Shown: positions 32,475 to 41,656, counted from the first letter of the stretch. The stretch: DNA of 49,200 nucleotides from Virgisporangium aurantiacum (GCF_016863635.1 NZ_BOPG01000059.1:1-49200); one strand, 5' to 3'. A program made the numbers and translations. The notes: generated from the letters alone by a model not told the origin.

Positions 32475-33224
32475 ATGGACATCGATACGGACACCAATCA
32501 CGCCGCCTGGGACGCCGTCTCCGAGAAGTACTGGCGGGAGTACGACGACCTCCTGGCCAAGGCGCGCGCGGGGGACTCCCTGGTCGAGGTCGAGCGGGAC
32601 GTCCTGACGCCGCTGCTCGCCGGGGGACCGGACGTCGTCCACCTGCAGAGCGGCGACGGCATCGACGACCACTCGCTGGTACGGGCCGGTGCCCGGTCGG
32701 TGGTCGGGGTCGACTACAGCCGGCGCGCCGCCGCGGCCGCCGCCCGCCGGGCGGCCGACCTCGACGTCCCCGTCCGGTACGTCGTGGCCAGGATCCCGGC
32801 GACGCCGCTGGCCGACGGAAGCGCCGACCTCGTCTACACCGGCAAGGGCGCCCTGATCTGGATGACCGACCTCGACGCCTGGGCCACGGAGATCGCGCGC
32901 ATCCTGCGACCCGGCGGCCACCTGTTCGTCTACGACGGCCACCCGGCGTTCGCGCTCTGGTCGTGGGACGAGGACGAGGCCCGGATCCGCCCCGACCGCG
33001 GCTACTTCGCGCCCACGTACCCCTGCGACTCGTACCCGGCGAACGGCGCGATCGAGCACCAGTGGAACCTCGGCCAGATCGTCACCGCCGTGGTCCGGGC
33101 CGGCCTGCCGGTGACGCATCTCGGCGAGCACCCGGAGCCGTTCTGGAAGATGGACGAGCGGGAGGCGGCGGCGTGGCAGGGTCAACTGCCGAACACGTTT
33201 TCGTTGCTGGCGGGGCCTCGATAG
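32475..33224 (+). CDS. Class I SAM-dependent methyltransferase
   Basis: 249 residues. Motif I is DVVHLQSGDGIDDHSL, slightly divergent from the usual GxGxG, followed by VVGVDYSRRAAAAAA (motif II acidic residue), DGSADLVYTGKGALIWM (motif IV) and ARILRPGGHLFVYDGHP (post-motif). Similar proteins in actinomycetes are small-molecule methyltransferases of unknown substrate. No obvious ribosome site precedes ATG 32475. The next gene starts 47 bp downstream. Confidence 0.85.
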   Translation: MDIDTDTNHAAWDAVSEKYWREYDDLLAKARAGDSLVEVERDVLTPLLAGGPDVVHLQSGDGIDDHSLVRAGARSVVGVDYSRRAAAAAARRAADLDVPVRYVVARIPATPLADGSADLVYTGKGALIWMTDLDAWATEIARILRPGGHLFVYDGHPAFALWSWDEDEARIRPDRGYFAPTYPCDSYPANGAIEHQWNLGQIVTAVVRAGLPVTHLGEHPEPFWKMDEREAAAWQGQLPNTFSLLAGPR

Positions 33225-33271
33225 TTGCCGGGGCAAGTGGTTGAGTAGGGCAACGGAAGGAGCCCCCCGCC

Positions 33272-34732
33272 ATGCTTCTGGACAAGGAAACCTGGACCAA
33301 CCGCATCTTCGTCGGCGGCAAGTGGACCGAGGCCGCCGGCGGTAGCCGCGACGTCATCGAGCCCGCCACCGGCAACGTCCTCGGCAAGGTCGGCGCCGCC
33401 GACGCGAGCGACGTCGCACAGGCCGTCGAGAGCGCCGCCGCCGCGCAGCCCGCCTGGGCGGCCACCTCGCACGCCGAACGGGCCGCGATCCTGCGCAAGG
33501 CGGCCCAACTCTGGGCCGAGCACGGCGAGGAGATCTCCTGGTGGAACGTGCGGGAGGTCGGCACGATCCCGCCGATGGCCGGGTTCGCGCTGCACGTCGC
33601 CGAGATGGAGTGCTACGAGGCGGCGTCGCTGCCCGGCCGGCCCTACGGTGAGCTGATCGCGAGCGAGCAGCCCCGGTTGTCGATGACCCGGCGGGTGCCG
33701 GTCGGCGTGGTCGGCGTCATCTCGCCGTTCAACGTGCCGATCATCCTCGGCATCCGGTCGGTGGCGCCGGCGCTGGCCCTCGGCAACGCCGTGGTCCTGA
33801 AGCCCGACCCCCGCACGGCCGTCACCGGCGGTGTGGTGCTCGCCCGCATCTTCGAGGAGGCCGGGCTGCCGCCGGGCGTCCTGCAGGTGGTGCCCGGCGG
33901 GGTCGACGCCGGCGAGGCGCTGATCACCCACCCGAAGGTGCCGGTCATCTCGTTCACCGGGTCCACCGGCGCCGGCCGCCGGGTCGGTGAGCTGGCCGGC
34001 AAGCACCTCAAGCGGGCGCACCTGGAACTCGGCGGCAACTCGGCCCTCGTCGTGCTCGACGACGCCGACGTCGACGAGGCGGTGACGCTGGCCGCGTTCG
34101 GCACGTTCTTCCACCAGGGCCAGATCTGCATGACGACCGGCCGGCACATCGTCGCCGAGAACCTCTACGACGACTACGTGGAGCGGCTGGCCGCCAAGGC
34201 GGCACACCTGCCGGTGGGCGATCCGGCGACCGCGCAGGTCGCGCTCGGCCCGCTGATCGACGAGCGGCAGCGCGACAAGGTGCACGGCCTGGTCACCGCG
34301 AGCACCGCCGCCGGTGCCCGGGTCGCCGCCGGCGGCACCTACGACCGCCTGTTCTACCCGGCCACCGTCCTCGCCGACGTGCCACAGAGCGCGCCGGCGT
34401 TCGCGGAGGAGATCTTCGGACCGGTCGCGCCGGTACTGAAGTTCGGCTCGATCGACGACGCCGTGCGCATCGCGTCCGACACCGAGTACGGCCTGTCGCT
34501 GGGCATCGTCACCCGCGACGTCCTCAAGGGCCTGGCGCTGGCCGACCGCATGCCCACCGGCATCGTGCATATCAACGACCAGACCGTGAACGACGAGGCG
34601 AACGCCCCGTTCGGCGGCATCGGCGCGAGCGGCACCGGATCCCGGTTCGGCGGAGCCGCCGCGAACGTGGAGGCGTTCACGGAGACCCGCTGGGTCACGA
34701 TGCGCAGCCAGCCGCCCACGTACCCGTTCTAG
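33272..34732 (+). CDS. Benzaldehyde-dehydrogenase-type aldehyde dehydrogenase
   Basis: 486 residues. The catalytic Glu is E252 in LELGGNSALVV and the nucleophile is C286 in GQICMTTGRH; ISPFNVPIILG carries the conserved Asn. SFTGSTGAGRRVGE is the cofactor site. NVREVGTIPPMAGF and the closing NDEANAPFGGIGASGTGSRFGG resemble aromatic-aldehyde enzymes (benzaldehyde or vanillin dehydrogenases), so it probably oxidises aromatic aldehydes to acids with NAD(P). AAGGAG precedes ATG 33272. It ends in TAG, 7 bp from the convergent VOC gene. Confidence 0.9.
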   Translation: MLLDKETWTNRIFVGGKWTEAAGGSRDVIEPATGNVLGKVGAADASDVAQAVESAAAAQPAWAATSHAERAAILRKAAQLWAEHGEEISWWNVREVGTIPPMAGFALHVAEMECYEAASLPGRPYGELIASEQPRLSMTRRVPVGVVGVISPFNVPIILGIRSVAPALALGNAVVLKPDPRTAVTGGVVLARIFEEAGLPPGVLQVVPGGVDAGEALITHPKVPVISFTGSTGAGRRVGELAGKHLKRAHLELGGNSALVVLDDADVDEAVTLAAFGTFFHQGQICMTTGRHIVAENLYDDYVERLAAKAAHLPVGDPATAQVALGPLIDERQRDKVHGLVTASTAAGARVAAGGTYDRLFYPATVLADVPQSAPAFAEEIFGPVAPVLKFGSIDDAVRIASDTEYGLSLGIVTRDVLKGLALADRMPTGIVHINDQTVNDEANAPFGGIGASGTGSRFGGAAANVEAFTETRWVTMRSQPPTYPF

Positions 34733-34739
34733 CCAGCCG

Positions 34740-35144
34740 TCAGAGGAACAGGCAGAAGGGATGTCCGGCCGGGTCGAGGAGAACCCGCACGGTCTGCTGC
34801 GGCTGCACCGCCGCCAGCGACGCACCGGCGGCGATGGCGTGGTCGGTGGCCGCGTCGAGATCCTCGACGAGGATGTCGAGGTGCTGCGTCGCGTTCTGCG
34901 TGCCGGGCTCACTCGGCCACGTCGGCGGCTTCCACCGCGTCTCGTACTCGAAGTTGAGCGTCGGCTCGGAACTGCCCTCCGGCGCGCGGAGCTGCGCCCA
35001 ACCGGCGGTCGGCGGCTCGCCGGGGCGCGGTTCCTCCTCGGTCGTGACCGGCCGGCCGAGCAGGCGCGCGTAGAAGCCGGCCAGGGCCCGCGGATCCGGG
35101 GCCGTGATGGTGATGGAGGTGACCCGAAGGCGAAGTCCGTCCAC
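34740..35144 (-). CDS. VOC (glyoxalase/bleomycin-resistance) family protein
   Basis: 134 residues from GTG 35144. Paired beta-alpha-beta-beta-beta modules: LRVTSITITAPDPRALAGFYARLLGRPV and the second starting HLDILVEDLDAATDHAIAAGA, ending VLLDPAGHPFCLFL. Potential metal ligands include the His of QHLDI and a Glu in NFEYET. These proteins bind or modify small molecules; no substrate is indicated. It is 14 bp after the 149-residue membrane protein on the same strand and may be the last gene of the long ABC/MetE run. Confidence 0.85.
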   Translation of the reverse strand: MDGLRLRVTSITITAPDPRALAGFYARLLGRPVTTEEEPRPGEPPTAGWAQLRAPEGSSEPTLNFEYETRWKPPTWPSEPGTQNATQHLDILVEDLDAATDHAIAAGASLAAVQPQQTVRVLLDPAGHPFCLFL

Positions 35145-35158
35145 GGGGCCGAGCGTAC

Positions 35159-35608
35159 CTAGGACGACCGGGATCGCGAGGGGAGTCCGATCACCGCGAG
35201 GCCGCACAGCGCCGTCACCAGGAGGCCCTGTGCGGCACTCAGCGGTGCGTACCACGACGGGACGACCCCGGCGAGGTCGTCGTTCGGCGCGATGTTCAGC
35301 AGCCCGTCGAGGGTCAGCAGGAGGCCCAGCGCGATCCCGGCCAGCAGGGCGACGGTCAGGGCGCGCCGGTTGCGGCCCGGGTTCCACATCAGCCCGACGA
35401 CCACCAGCGACAGCACCACCCCGCCGGCGTACCCGACGGTGGCGAGCGCCCACCGGTCCGGCCCGACGGTGACGGGCAGCCCGTGGTCCATCCGGTAGAG
35501 CCCGATGTTCCCGTCGGCGGCCGTGGCGCCCGCACACAGTGCCACGAAGCCGGTGACCGGCACCGTCGCCGTGACCGCCGCGACGGCGAACGGGATGCGG
35601 GCGTGCAC
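35159..35608 (-). CDS. Four-helix membrane protein, paralogue of its upstream neighbour
   Basis: 149 residues from GTG 35608 with four hydrophobic segments. The segment LLTLDGLLNIAPNDDLAGVVPSWYAPLSAAQGLLV aligns with LVQTLDGLVNVSPDGIVGAVYPAYFFPLNLAMGLL of the next gene upstream, showing tandem duplication and divergence. Function unknown. The start lies 2 bp after the neighbour's stop, so they are co-transcribed and coupled. Confidence 0.72.
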   Translation of the reverse strand: MHARIPFAVAAVTATVPVTGFVALCAGATAADGNIGLYRMDHGLPVTVGPDRWALATVGYAGGVVLSLVVVGLMWNPGRNRRALTVALLAGIALGLLLTLDGLLNIAPNDDLAGVVPSWYAPLSAAQGLLVTALCGLAVIGLPSRSRSS

Positions 35609-35610
35609 CG

Positions 35611-36102
35611 TCAGCGACCGGCCACCCGCGCGGCGCGGGGGCCGCCCGCGGTCACCATGATCACCGCCGGGACGTACACCGCGAGCGCGAGCAGGCCCAT
35701 CGCCAGGTTGAGCGGGAAGAAGTACGCCGGGTAGACCGCGCCGACGATGCCGTCGGGCGACACGTTCACCAGCCCGTCGAGCGTCTGCACGAGGCCCAGC
35801 ACGATCCCGCCGATCAGCGCGAGCGTCGTGACGGTCCGCAGCCACTCGCGGCCGGTGGTCGTCAGGCGTTCCAGGAGCACGATGATCGCGAGCGTGAGCG
35901 CCGCGCCGCCGATGAACTCCAGCGCCATCCAGCCCCGGCTGTCGTAGCGGGCGGTCGGTGGCAGGCCCTCACGCACCAGGTACTCGTCGAGGTTCTGCTG
36001 GATGTCGAGCCGGCTGAGGAACAGGACGCCGAACCCGAGGATCAGCAGTATCCCCGCGCCGACGACCGCGCCGAACATGGCCCGTGATCGCATGGGCCAC
36101 AT
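35611..36102 (-). CDS. Four-helix membrane protein
   Basis: 163 residues, ATG 36102 (MWPMRSRAMFGAVV). Helix one is followed by an extracytoplasmic loop (SRLDIQQNLDEYLVREGLPPTARYDSRGW) and three further helices. It shares the T-L-D-G-L-x-N loop with the downstream 149-residue protein. No family is recognised. It begins 9 bp after the MFS gene on the same strand, so it belongs to the same transcript. Confidence 0.75.
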   Translation of the reverse strand: MWPMRSRAMFGAVVGAGILLILGFGVLFLSRLDIQQNLDEYLVREGLPPTARYDSRGWMALEFIGGAALTLAIIVLLERLTTTGREWLRTVTTLALIGGIVLGLVQTLDGLVNVSPDGIVGAVYPAYFFPLNLAMGLLALAVYVPAVIMVTAGGPRAARVAGR

Positions 36103-36111
36103 TCTGGCACG

Positions 36112-37245
36112 TCAATGCATGCGGGCGGCCGTCGACCGGGCGGCGGCCGTGCCCACGACCGCGGTCACGACACCGACCGCGCCGAGCACGAGGAAGCCAG
36201 CCCGGTACCCACCGGTGAGGTCGGTCAGCCGACCCAGCGCGACCGGCCCGAGCGCCGCGAGCGTGTAGCCGACGAGGAACGCCATCCCCGTGTACGCCGA
36301 CGCCTCGCGCGGGGTCGGCGCGAGATCGGTGACGATCGACAGCGCGAGCGACAGGTTGCCGCCCATGCCCAGCCCGAGCAGCGCCGCCCACAGCCACGGC
36401 GCGGCCGGGAACGGGTCGGGTGCCAGCGCCACGAGGAACAGCCCCACGGTGGTGACGCCCACCGAGCCGAACGTCCACAGTGGACGCCGGCCGAACCGGT
36501 GCGCCAGCGCGGGAAGCGCGAACGCCGTCACCATCTGGGTCGCGCTGAACAGCGCCAGCAGCAGGCCCGCGTGGGCGGTGTCCATGCCGAGCCGGGTGTA
36601 GACGGCCGCCAGCCACGCCAGCGACCCGTAGAACAGCAGCGACTGCGTCCCCATGAACACCGCGCCGAGCCAGGCCGCCCCGCTGCGCCAGGGGAGTGGT
36701 ACCCGGGTGCCGCCACGGGGCGGCGACGGCGACCGGGCGGCCAGCCACACGACCACGGCGACGATCGCGGGCACGGCCCACACGGCGAGCACCGCCTGGG
36801 TCGACACGCCCAGCGCGTCCCGGAGCGGTTCCGTGGCCCCGGCGGCCAGGAACGCCCCGGCGATGAGCGCGGCCGTGTAGATGCCGGTGACCGGGCCGAC
36901 CCTGGCCGGCACCCGGGCCCGGACCACCGACGGCAGCAGCGCCCCGGCGACCGCGATGCCGGCGCCGGCCACCGCCGTGCCCGCGTACAGCCCGGCGACG
37001 CCGGCCACCGACCGCAGCAGCGCGCCGGCCGCGATCAGCCCGACGGCGAGCGCCAGCGTCGCCGACTCGCCGACCCGCCGCGAGACGATCGCGCCCAGCG
37101 GCGCGAACAATCCCATGCACAGCACCGGAACCGTCGTGAGCGCGCCGGCCGCGAACGCCGACAACCCGAACGTGGCCACGAGGCCGTCGACCACCGGCGG
37201 CACCGACGTGATGACCGGACGGAGGTTGGCCGCTACCAGGACCAC
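36112..37245 (-). CDS. MFS transporter, CynX/NimT-like
   Basis: 377 residues with about twelve helices. The start VVLVAANLRPVITSVPPVV is the signature of the cyanate/nitroimidazole (CynX/NimT) MFS branch. Other MFS loops are PLGAIVSRRVGESATL and LAHRFGRRPLW. These are usually exporters of small organic compounds. GTG 37245 is taken as start, 17 bp after the MetE-like stop; the open frame continues a little upstream without a better codon. Its place in the ABC/MetE run hints at transport of a related metabolite. Confidence 0.85.
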   Translation of the reverse strand: MVLVAANLRPVITSVPPVVDGLVATFGLSAFAAGALTTVPVLCMGLFAPLGAIVSRRVGESATLALAVGLIAAGALLRSVAGVAGLYAGTAVAGAGIAVAGALLPSVVRARVPARVGPVTGIYTAALIAGAFLAAGATEPLRDALGVSTQAVLAVWAVPAIVAVVVWLAARSPSPPRGGTRVPLPWRSGAAWLGAVFMGTQSLLFYGSLAWLAAVYTRLGMDTAHAGLLLALFSATQMVTAFALPALAHRFGRRPLWTFGSVGVTTVGLFLVALAPDPFPAAPWLWAALLGLGMGGNLSLALSIVTDLAPTPREASAYTGMAFLVGYTLAALGPVALGRLTDLTGGYRAGFLVLGAVGVVTAVVGTAAARSTAARMH

Positions 37246-37262
37246 CGCCAGGTACCACAGTT

Positions 37263-38372
37263 TCAGCCCCAGACCTCCGCGGCCGTTTCCACGATGAGCC
37301 GCAGCTTCGCCACCTGCTCCTCGTAGGACAGCGCGTTACCCTCCACAGTGGACGAGAACCCGCACTGCGGCGACAGGCACAACTGCTCCAGCGGCACGTA
37401 CCGGGACGCCTCCTCGATGCGCCGCTTCAGGTCGTCCTTCGACTCCAGCGCCCCGCGCTTGGTGGTCACCAGGCCGAGCACCACCATCTTGCCGGCCGGC
37501 ACGAAGCGCAGCGGCGCGAAGTCCCCGGACCGCTCGTCGTCGTACTCGAGGAAGAAACCGTCGACGGCGAGCTCGCTGAACAGCGCCTCGGCCACGAAGT
37601 CGTACGAGCCCGACGCGGCCCACGACGACCGGTAGTTGCCGCGGCACATGTGCGTGGTGACCCGCAGGCCGGCCGGCTTTCCGGCGAGCGCGGCGTTGAT
37701 CTGCTTGATGTAGCGCAGGTGCTGGTGCTCGGCGTCGTCGCCGCGGGCGTCGAGCACGGCGCGCTGGTCGGGGTCGTTGAGGTAGGCGAGGCTGGTGTCG
37801 TCGAGCTGCAGGTAGGTGCAGCCGAGCTCGTGCACCGCCTGCACCTGCGCGGCGTACGCGGCGGACAGGTCGGCCCAGAACGCGTCCTCGTCGGCGTAGA
37901 CGGCCGGGTCGATCGCGGCCCGGCCGCCCCGGTAGTGGACCATCGACGGCGACGGGATCGTGAGCTTCGGGGTGACGCCGGGCCCGGCGACGGAGCGCAG
38001 GTACTCGAAGTCGGAGCCGAAGATGGGCTCCTGCAACGTGATCGGCGCGTTGATGTGCAGCGCGGGCGCGGTGAACTCGACGTCTCCGTCGTTGTTGTGC
38101 ATGCGGACCGTGAGGCGGTCGTCGCCCTGGCTGACGCCGCCGAGGCGGTAGATGAAGTCCATGTGCCACGAGGTGCGCCGGAACTCGCCGTCGGTGGCGG
38201 AGCTCAGCCCCACCTCGGCCTGCATGCGCACGACGTCCCGGATCGCGTCGTCCTCGATCGACCGCAGGTCGCCGGCGGAGATCGACCCCTCGGCGCGTTG
38301 CGCGCGGGCCTTGAGCAGGGCCGCCGGGCGCAGCAGGCTCCCGACGTGGTCGGCGCGGAACGGTGGCAACAT
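37263..38372 (-). CDS. MetE C-terminal-like cobalamin-independent methyltransferase or thiol transferase
   Basis: 369 residues: only the catalytic half of MetE, as in YxjG/YxjH-type enzymes and epoxyalkane:coenzyme M transferase. Start FRADHVGSLLRP, then the zinc-ligand pair in VTTHMCRGNYRSS (His, Cys) and the distal Cys in CLSPQCGFSSTVEG. Zinc activates a thiol for alkylation. ATG 38372 has GAGGA 6 nt upstream, whereas ATG 38384 (overlapping the ATPase stop) lacks one, so the shorter form is preferred. Linkage to a sulfonate/nitrate-type importer suggests a sulfur compound is the substrate. Confidence 0.85.
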   Translation of the reverse strand: MLPPFRADHVGSLLRPAALLKARAQRAEGSISAGDLRSIEDDAIRDVVRMQAEVGLSSATDGEFRRTSWHMDFIYRLGGVSQGDDRLTVRMHNNDGDVEFTAPALHINAPITLQEPIFGSDFEYLRSVAGPGVTPKLTIPSPSMVHYRGGRAAIDPAVYADEDAFWADLSAAYAAQVQAVHELGCTYLQLDDTSLAYLNDPDQRAVLDARGDDAEHQHLRYIKQINAALAGKPAGLRVTTHMCRGNYRSSWAASGSYDFVAEALFSELAVDGFFLEYDDERSGDFAPLRFVPAGKMVVLGLVTTKRGALESKDDLKRRIEEASRYVPLEQLCLSPQCGFSSTVEGNALSYEEQVAKLRLIVETAAEVWG

Positions 38373-38380
38373 GTCTTTCC

Positions 38381-39160
38381 TCATTTCTCTAAGGGGGAGC
38401 GCTTGGCCCGCTGGATCTGCGAGTAGACGTGTCCGCGCAGTTCGACGAACCGGGGATCGGACCGGGTGGTGAGCTGGTCGCGCTCCGCGGGCAGGTCGAC
38501 CGCCACGTCATCGATCACCGTGGTCGGTGACGACGACAGGATCACCACCCGCTGCCCCAGGTACACCGACTCGTCGATGTCGTGGGTGACGAACAGCATC
38601 GTGATGCCGAACTTCTTCCACACGTCGCGGACGAGGTCCTCGAGCTCGGCCCGGGTCTGCGCGTCGACGGCGGCGAACGGCTCGTCCATCAGCAGCACGC
38701 CCGGCTGGAACGCCAGCGCCCGCGCGATCGCCACCCGCTGCTGCATGCCGCCGCTGAGCTGCCACGGGTACGCCGTGTGCGCGTCGGCGAGGCCGACCGC
38801 CTCCAGCGAGGACCGCACGAGGTCGCGCCGCTGGCTCTTCGCCACGCCCTTGGCCTTCAACGGAAGCTCGACGTTGGCGCCGACCCGCAGCCACGGGAAC
38901 AGGCTGCGGCCGTACTCCTGGAAGACGATCGCGAGGCCGTCGGGCGGCCCCTGCACGCGTTTCCCGTCGACCGTGACCGTGCCGTCGGTGGGCGGCAGCA
39001 GCCCGGCGAGGCACCGCAGCAGCGTCGTCTTGCCGCACCCGGACGGGCCGACGACGCAGACGAACTCACCGGCCTCGACGCCGAACGTGATGTCGGCCAG
39101 CGCCTCGACCTGACGCCCGTGCCCGTCGTAGGCCTTCCGCAGGCCGTTGATCTCGATCAA
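38381..39160 (-). CDS. ABC transporter ATP-binding protein (SsuB/TauB type)
   Basis: 259 residues. Walker A GPSGCGKTT, Q-loop FQEYGRSLFPW, signature LSGGMQQRVAIARAL, Walker B VLLMDEPFAAVD and switch His in THDIDES. The family couples ATP hydrolysis to import of sulfonates, taurine, nitrate or similar small anions and thiamine precursors. TTG 39160 overlaps the permease stop (TTGA), with GAGG 7 nt upstream. The open frame extends further upstream over the permease gene and should not be included. Confidence 0.93.
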   Translation of the reverse strand: MIEINGLRKAYDGHGRQVEALADITFGVEAGEFVCVVGPSGCGKTTLLRCLAGLLPPTDGTVTVDGKRVQGPPDGLAIVFQEYGRSLFPWLRVGANVELPLKAKGVAKSQRRDLVRSSLEAVGLADAHTAYPWQLSGGMQQRVAIARALAFQPGVLLMDEPFAAVDAQTRAELEDLVRDVWKKFGITMLFVTHDIDESVYLGQRVVILSSSPTTVIDDVAVDLPAERDQLTTRSDPRFVELRGHVYSQIQRAKRSPLEK

Positions 39161-39939
39161 GTCCGCACCTCGTCGTGGCTCGCCGCCCGCAGTCCCTCGT
39201 ACCAGCCGAGCACCTGCCGCTCGACCAGCCGGAACAGCACCGACAGTACGACGCCGATCATCCCGAGCAACAGCACACCGCTCCACATCTCCGGTATCTG
39301 GAAACCCGTCTGGAACTGCCGCACCGTGAAACCGACCCCCTGGCTGGCCGCCTTCAGTTCGCTGATCACCATGAGGATCAGCCCGATCGACAGCGCCTGC
39401 CGCGCGCCGGCCATGATCTGCGGGCTGGCCGAGCGGAGCAGGAAGTGCCGCAGCCGCAGCCCGCCGGTGACCCGGTAGACGCGGCAGGTGTCGGCGAGCA
39501 CGTCGTCGGCGGCGCGCACGCCGGCCACCGTGTTGAGCAGGACCGGCCACACGCAGCCGGACAGGATCACGAGCACCTTCATCAGGTTGTCGATGCCCGC
39601 GATCAGGATGAACACGGGCACCAGTGCCGGCGGCGGGATCGCCCGCAGGAACTCCAGCACCGGTTCGGTCACCGCGCTCAGCGTGCGGTTGGTGCCGATG
39701 AGCACGCCGAGGCCGACGCCGACGACCAGCGACAGCGCGAAGCCGATCGCCAGGCGGGCGAGGCTCGGCAGCACGTCGTCCACCATGCGGTCGCCGAACC
39801 AGGTCTCCGGGAACACGCCGAGGATCTTCGACAGCGGCGGCTGGTAGAAGTCGACGCTGCCGGCGCTGGCGAACCACCAGACCGCCAGCAGCACCACGGG
39901 CAGCGCGAGGAACGTCACCGTTTTCAAAAGGATCCTCAC
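39157..39939 (-). CDS. ABC transporter permease (SsuC/TauC type), first
   Basis: 260 residues, six helices. The inner-membrane EAA-like loop is DTCRVYRVTGGLRLRHFLLRSASPQIMAGARQALSIG. GTG 39939 overlaps the stop of the other permease gene (GTGA). Two non-identical permeases in one operon suggest a heterodimeric channel served by the single ATPase. Confidence 0.92.
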   Translation of the reverse strand: MRILLKTVTFLALPVVLLAVWWFASAGSVDFYQPPLSKILGVFPETWFGDRMVDDVLPSLARLAIGFALSLVVGVGLGVLIGTNRTLSAVTEPVLEFLRAIPPPALVPVFILIAGIDNLMKVLVILSGCVWPVLLNTVAGVRAADDVLADTCRVYRVTGGLRLRHFLLRSASPQIMAGARQALSIGLILMVISELKAASQGVGFTVRQFQTGFQIPEMWSGVLLLGMIGVVLSVLFRLVERQVLGWYEGLRAASHDEVRT

Positions 39940-40703
39940 ACCGGCACCTCACCCCGGATCGAGGGGTGCCAGGCCAGCACGTACCGCTCCGCCCGGCGGG
40001 TGGCGAGGTTCGCGAGCACCCCGATGATGCCGGTGACCACCACGATCGCGTACACCGACGGCACCGCGCCGCTGTTGTACGCGGTGTCCATCAGCTTGCC
40101 CAGCCCCGGCGTGCCGATGGTCAGTTCGCCGGTGATCGTGAGGATCAGCGCGACCGCGGTCGCGAGGCGGATCCCGGTGACCGCGTACGGCAGCGCGGTC
40201 GGCCACACCAGGTACCGCACCCGGTACACGAAACCGAGGCGGTACGACAGCGCGGTCTCGCGGGCCACCGGGTCGATGTCGGCGACGCCGTGCAGCGTCT
40301 GCACCAGCACCTGCCAGAACGACGCGTAGACCACGAGTACCAGCGTCGACGCCATGCCCGTGCCGAGCAGCACGATCACGAGCGGGATCAGGGCCACGGA
40401 CGGAATCGGGCGGAGAAATTCGATGGTGGACGCCGTGAGCGCCCGCAGGATCGGCACCGCGCCGATGACCACGCCCAGCACGATGCCGGCCACCACGGCG
40501 ATGAGCAGCCCGATGAACCAGGTGGTCAGCGTCTGCCGGAACGCGGTCCAGAACGCGCCGTCGCCGGCGTGGTCGGCGAGCGCACCGAGGATCTCGCTGG
40601 TGGGCGGGAAGTACTCACGGTCGAGGAGGCCCGTTCGCGGAACGATCTCGAGGAGCAGACCGAACCCGACCAGGCCTCCCACACCAAGAAGTGCTCTGTT
40701 CAC
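39936..40703 (-). CDS. ABC transporter permease (SsuC/TauC type), second
   Basis: 255 residues from GTG 40703, which overlaps the binding-protein stop (GTGA). Six helices and the coupling loop RETALSYRLGFVYRVRYLVWPTALPYAVTGIRLATAVAL. SREYFPPTSEILGAL-like opening (DREYFPPTSEILGA) is typical of the family. It pairs with the 260-residue permease. Confidence 0.92.
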   Translation of the reverse strand: MNRALLGVGGLVGFGLLLEIVPRTGLLDREYFPPTSEILGALADHAGDGAFWTAFRQTLTTWFIGLLIAVVAGIVLGVVIGAVPILRALTASTIEFLRPIPSVALIPLVIVLLGTGMASTLVLVVYASFWQVLVQTLHGVADIDPVARETALSYRLGFVYRVRYLVWPTALPYAVTGIRLATAVALILTITGELTIGTPGLGKLMDTAYNSGAVPSVYAIVVVTGIIGVLANLATRRAERYVLAWHPSIRGEVPV

Positions 40704-41656
40704 GGCAAGAGCGAATCCACGTCGGGCTTCGACTTCAGCAGACCGTAGGTGACCGCGAGGTCGGCGAGCTTGTTGATCGCGTCCTTGTCGATCTCCGACG
40801 GCCACTTGGGCAGCGTGAGCGACTTGCGGACCTGCTCGGTGATCTGGGTGTAGGTGCCGAGCGCCGCGCGCACCTCGTCGGGGTGGCTGTTGGCGTAGGT
40901 GAGCGACTCGTTCATCGCCTCGGTGAACCGCTTGACCAGATCGGGGTTCGACTGGATCTGCTGCTGCGACGTGAAGTACAGCGCCACGCACAGGTTCGGG
41001 TCGACGTCGGCGTACGAGCCGATCGTCCGCCAGCCCTTGGCTTTCGCCGCCGACAGGAACGGCTCCACCACGAAGATGGCCTGGACGTTGCCGGCGTCGA
41101 GCTGGGCGGCCATGTCGGGGAACGCGAGCTCCACGAACGACACCTTGTTCGGGTCGCCGCCGTCCTTCTTGACGATGTCCTTCACCGACGTGTCGACGAT
41201 GTTCTTCAACGCGTTGGTGGCGACCTTCTTGCCCTCCAGCTGCTTCGGGCTCGTGATCGCCGGATCCTTGACGACGATCCCGCCGAAGTCGGCCTTCGGG
41301 TCGCCGGTGGAGTTGACGCCGTTGGCGACGGCCTTCAGCGGCGCGTTCTGCGACTTGGCCAGCAGCAGTGACACGACGTTGCTGAAGCCGAACTGGTACT
41401 GGCCGCTGAGGACGCTGGGCGCGATCGCCGACCCGCCCTGCGCGGTCTCCAGGGTCAGCTCGATGTTGCGCTTGGAGAAGAAGCCCTTCTCCTTGCCGAG
41501 GTAGATGGGCGCGACGTCGAGGATCGCGATGACGCCGGCCTTGACCTGGTCGGGTTTGCCGGGCGTCGACGTCGTGGGGCTGTCGTCGTCGCCGCAGGCG
41601 GCGGTGGCGGTGGTGAGGATCAGGGCGGTGAACAAGGCAAGGGTTCTGCGTGACAT
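40700..41656 (-). CDS. ABC transporter substrate-binding lipoprotein (SsuA / NMT1-THI5-like)
   Basis: 318 residues. Lipoprotein leader MSRRTLALFTALILTTATAAC with TAAC lipobox. The binding fold shows DVAPIYLGKEKGFFSKRNIELTLE, GGSAIAPSVLSGQYQFGFSNV and DFGGIVVKDPAITSPKQLEGKKVA, typical of sulfonate, nitrate or thiamine-precursor receptors. CGGAG lies 7 nt before ATG 41656. First gene of a run of coupled genes; its promoter and operator are visible at 41711-41752. Confidence 0.93.
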   Translation of the reverse strand: MSRRTLALFTALILTTATAACGDDDSPTTSTPGKPDQVKAGVIAILDVAPIYLGKEKGFFSKRNIELTLETAQGGSAIAPSVLSGQYQFGFSNVVSLLLAKSQNAPLKAVANGVNSTGDPKADFGGIVVKDPAITSPKQLEGKKVATNALKNIVDTSVKDIVKKDGGDPNKVSFVELAFPDMAAQLDAGNVQAIFVVEPFLSAAKAKGWRTIGSYADVDPNLCVALYFTSQQQIQSNPDLVKRFTEAMNESLTYANSHPDEVRAALGTYTQITEQVRKSLTLPKWPSEIDKDAINKLADLAVTYGLLKSKPDVDSLLP

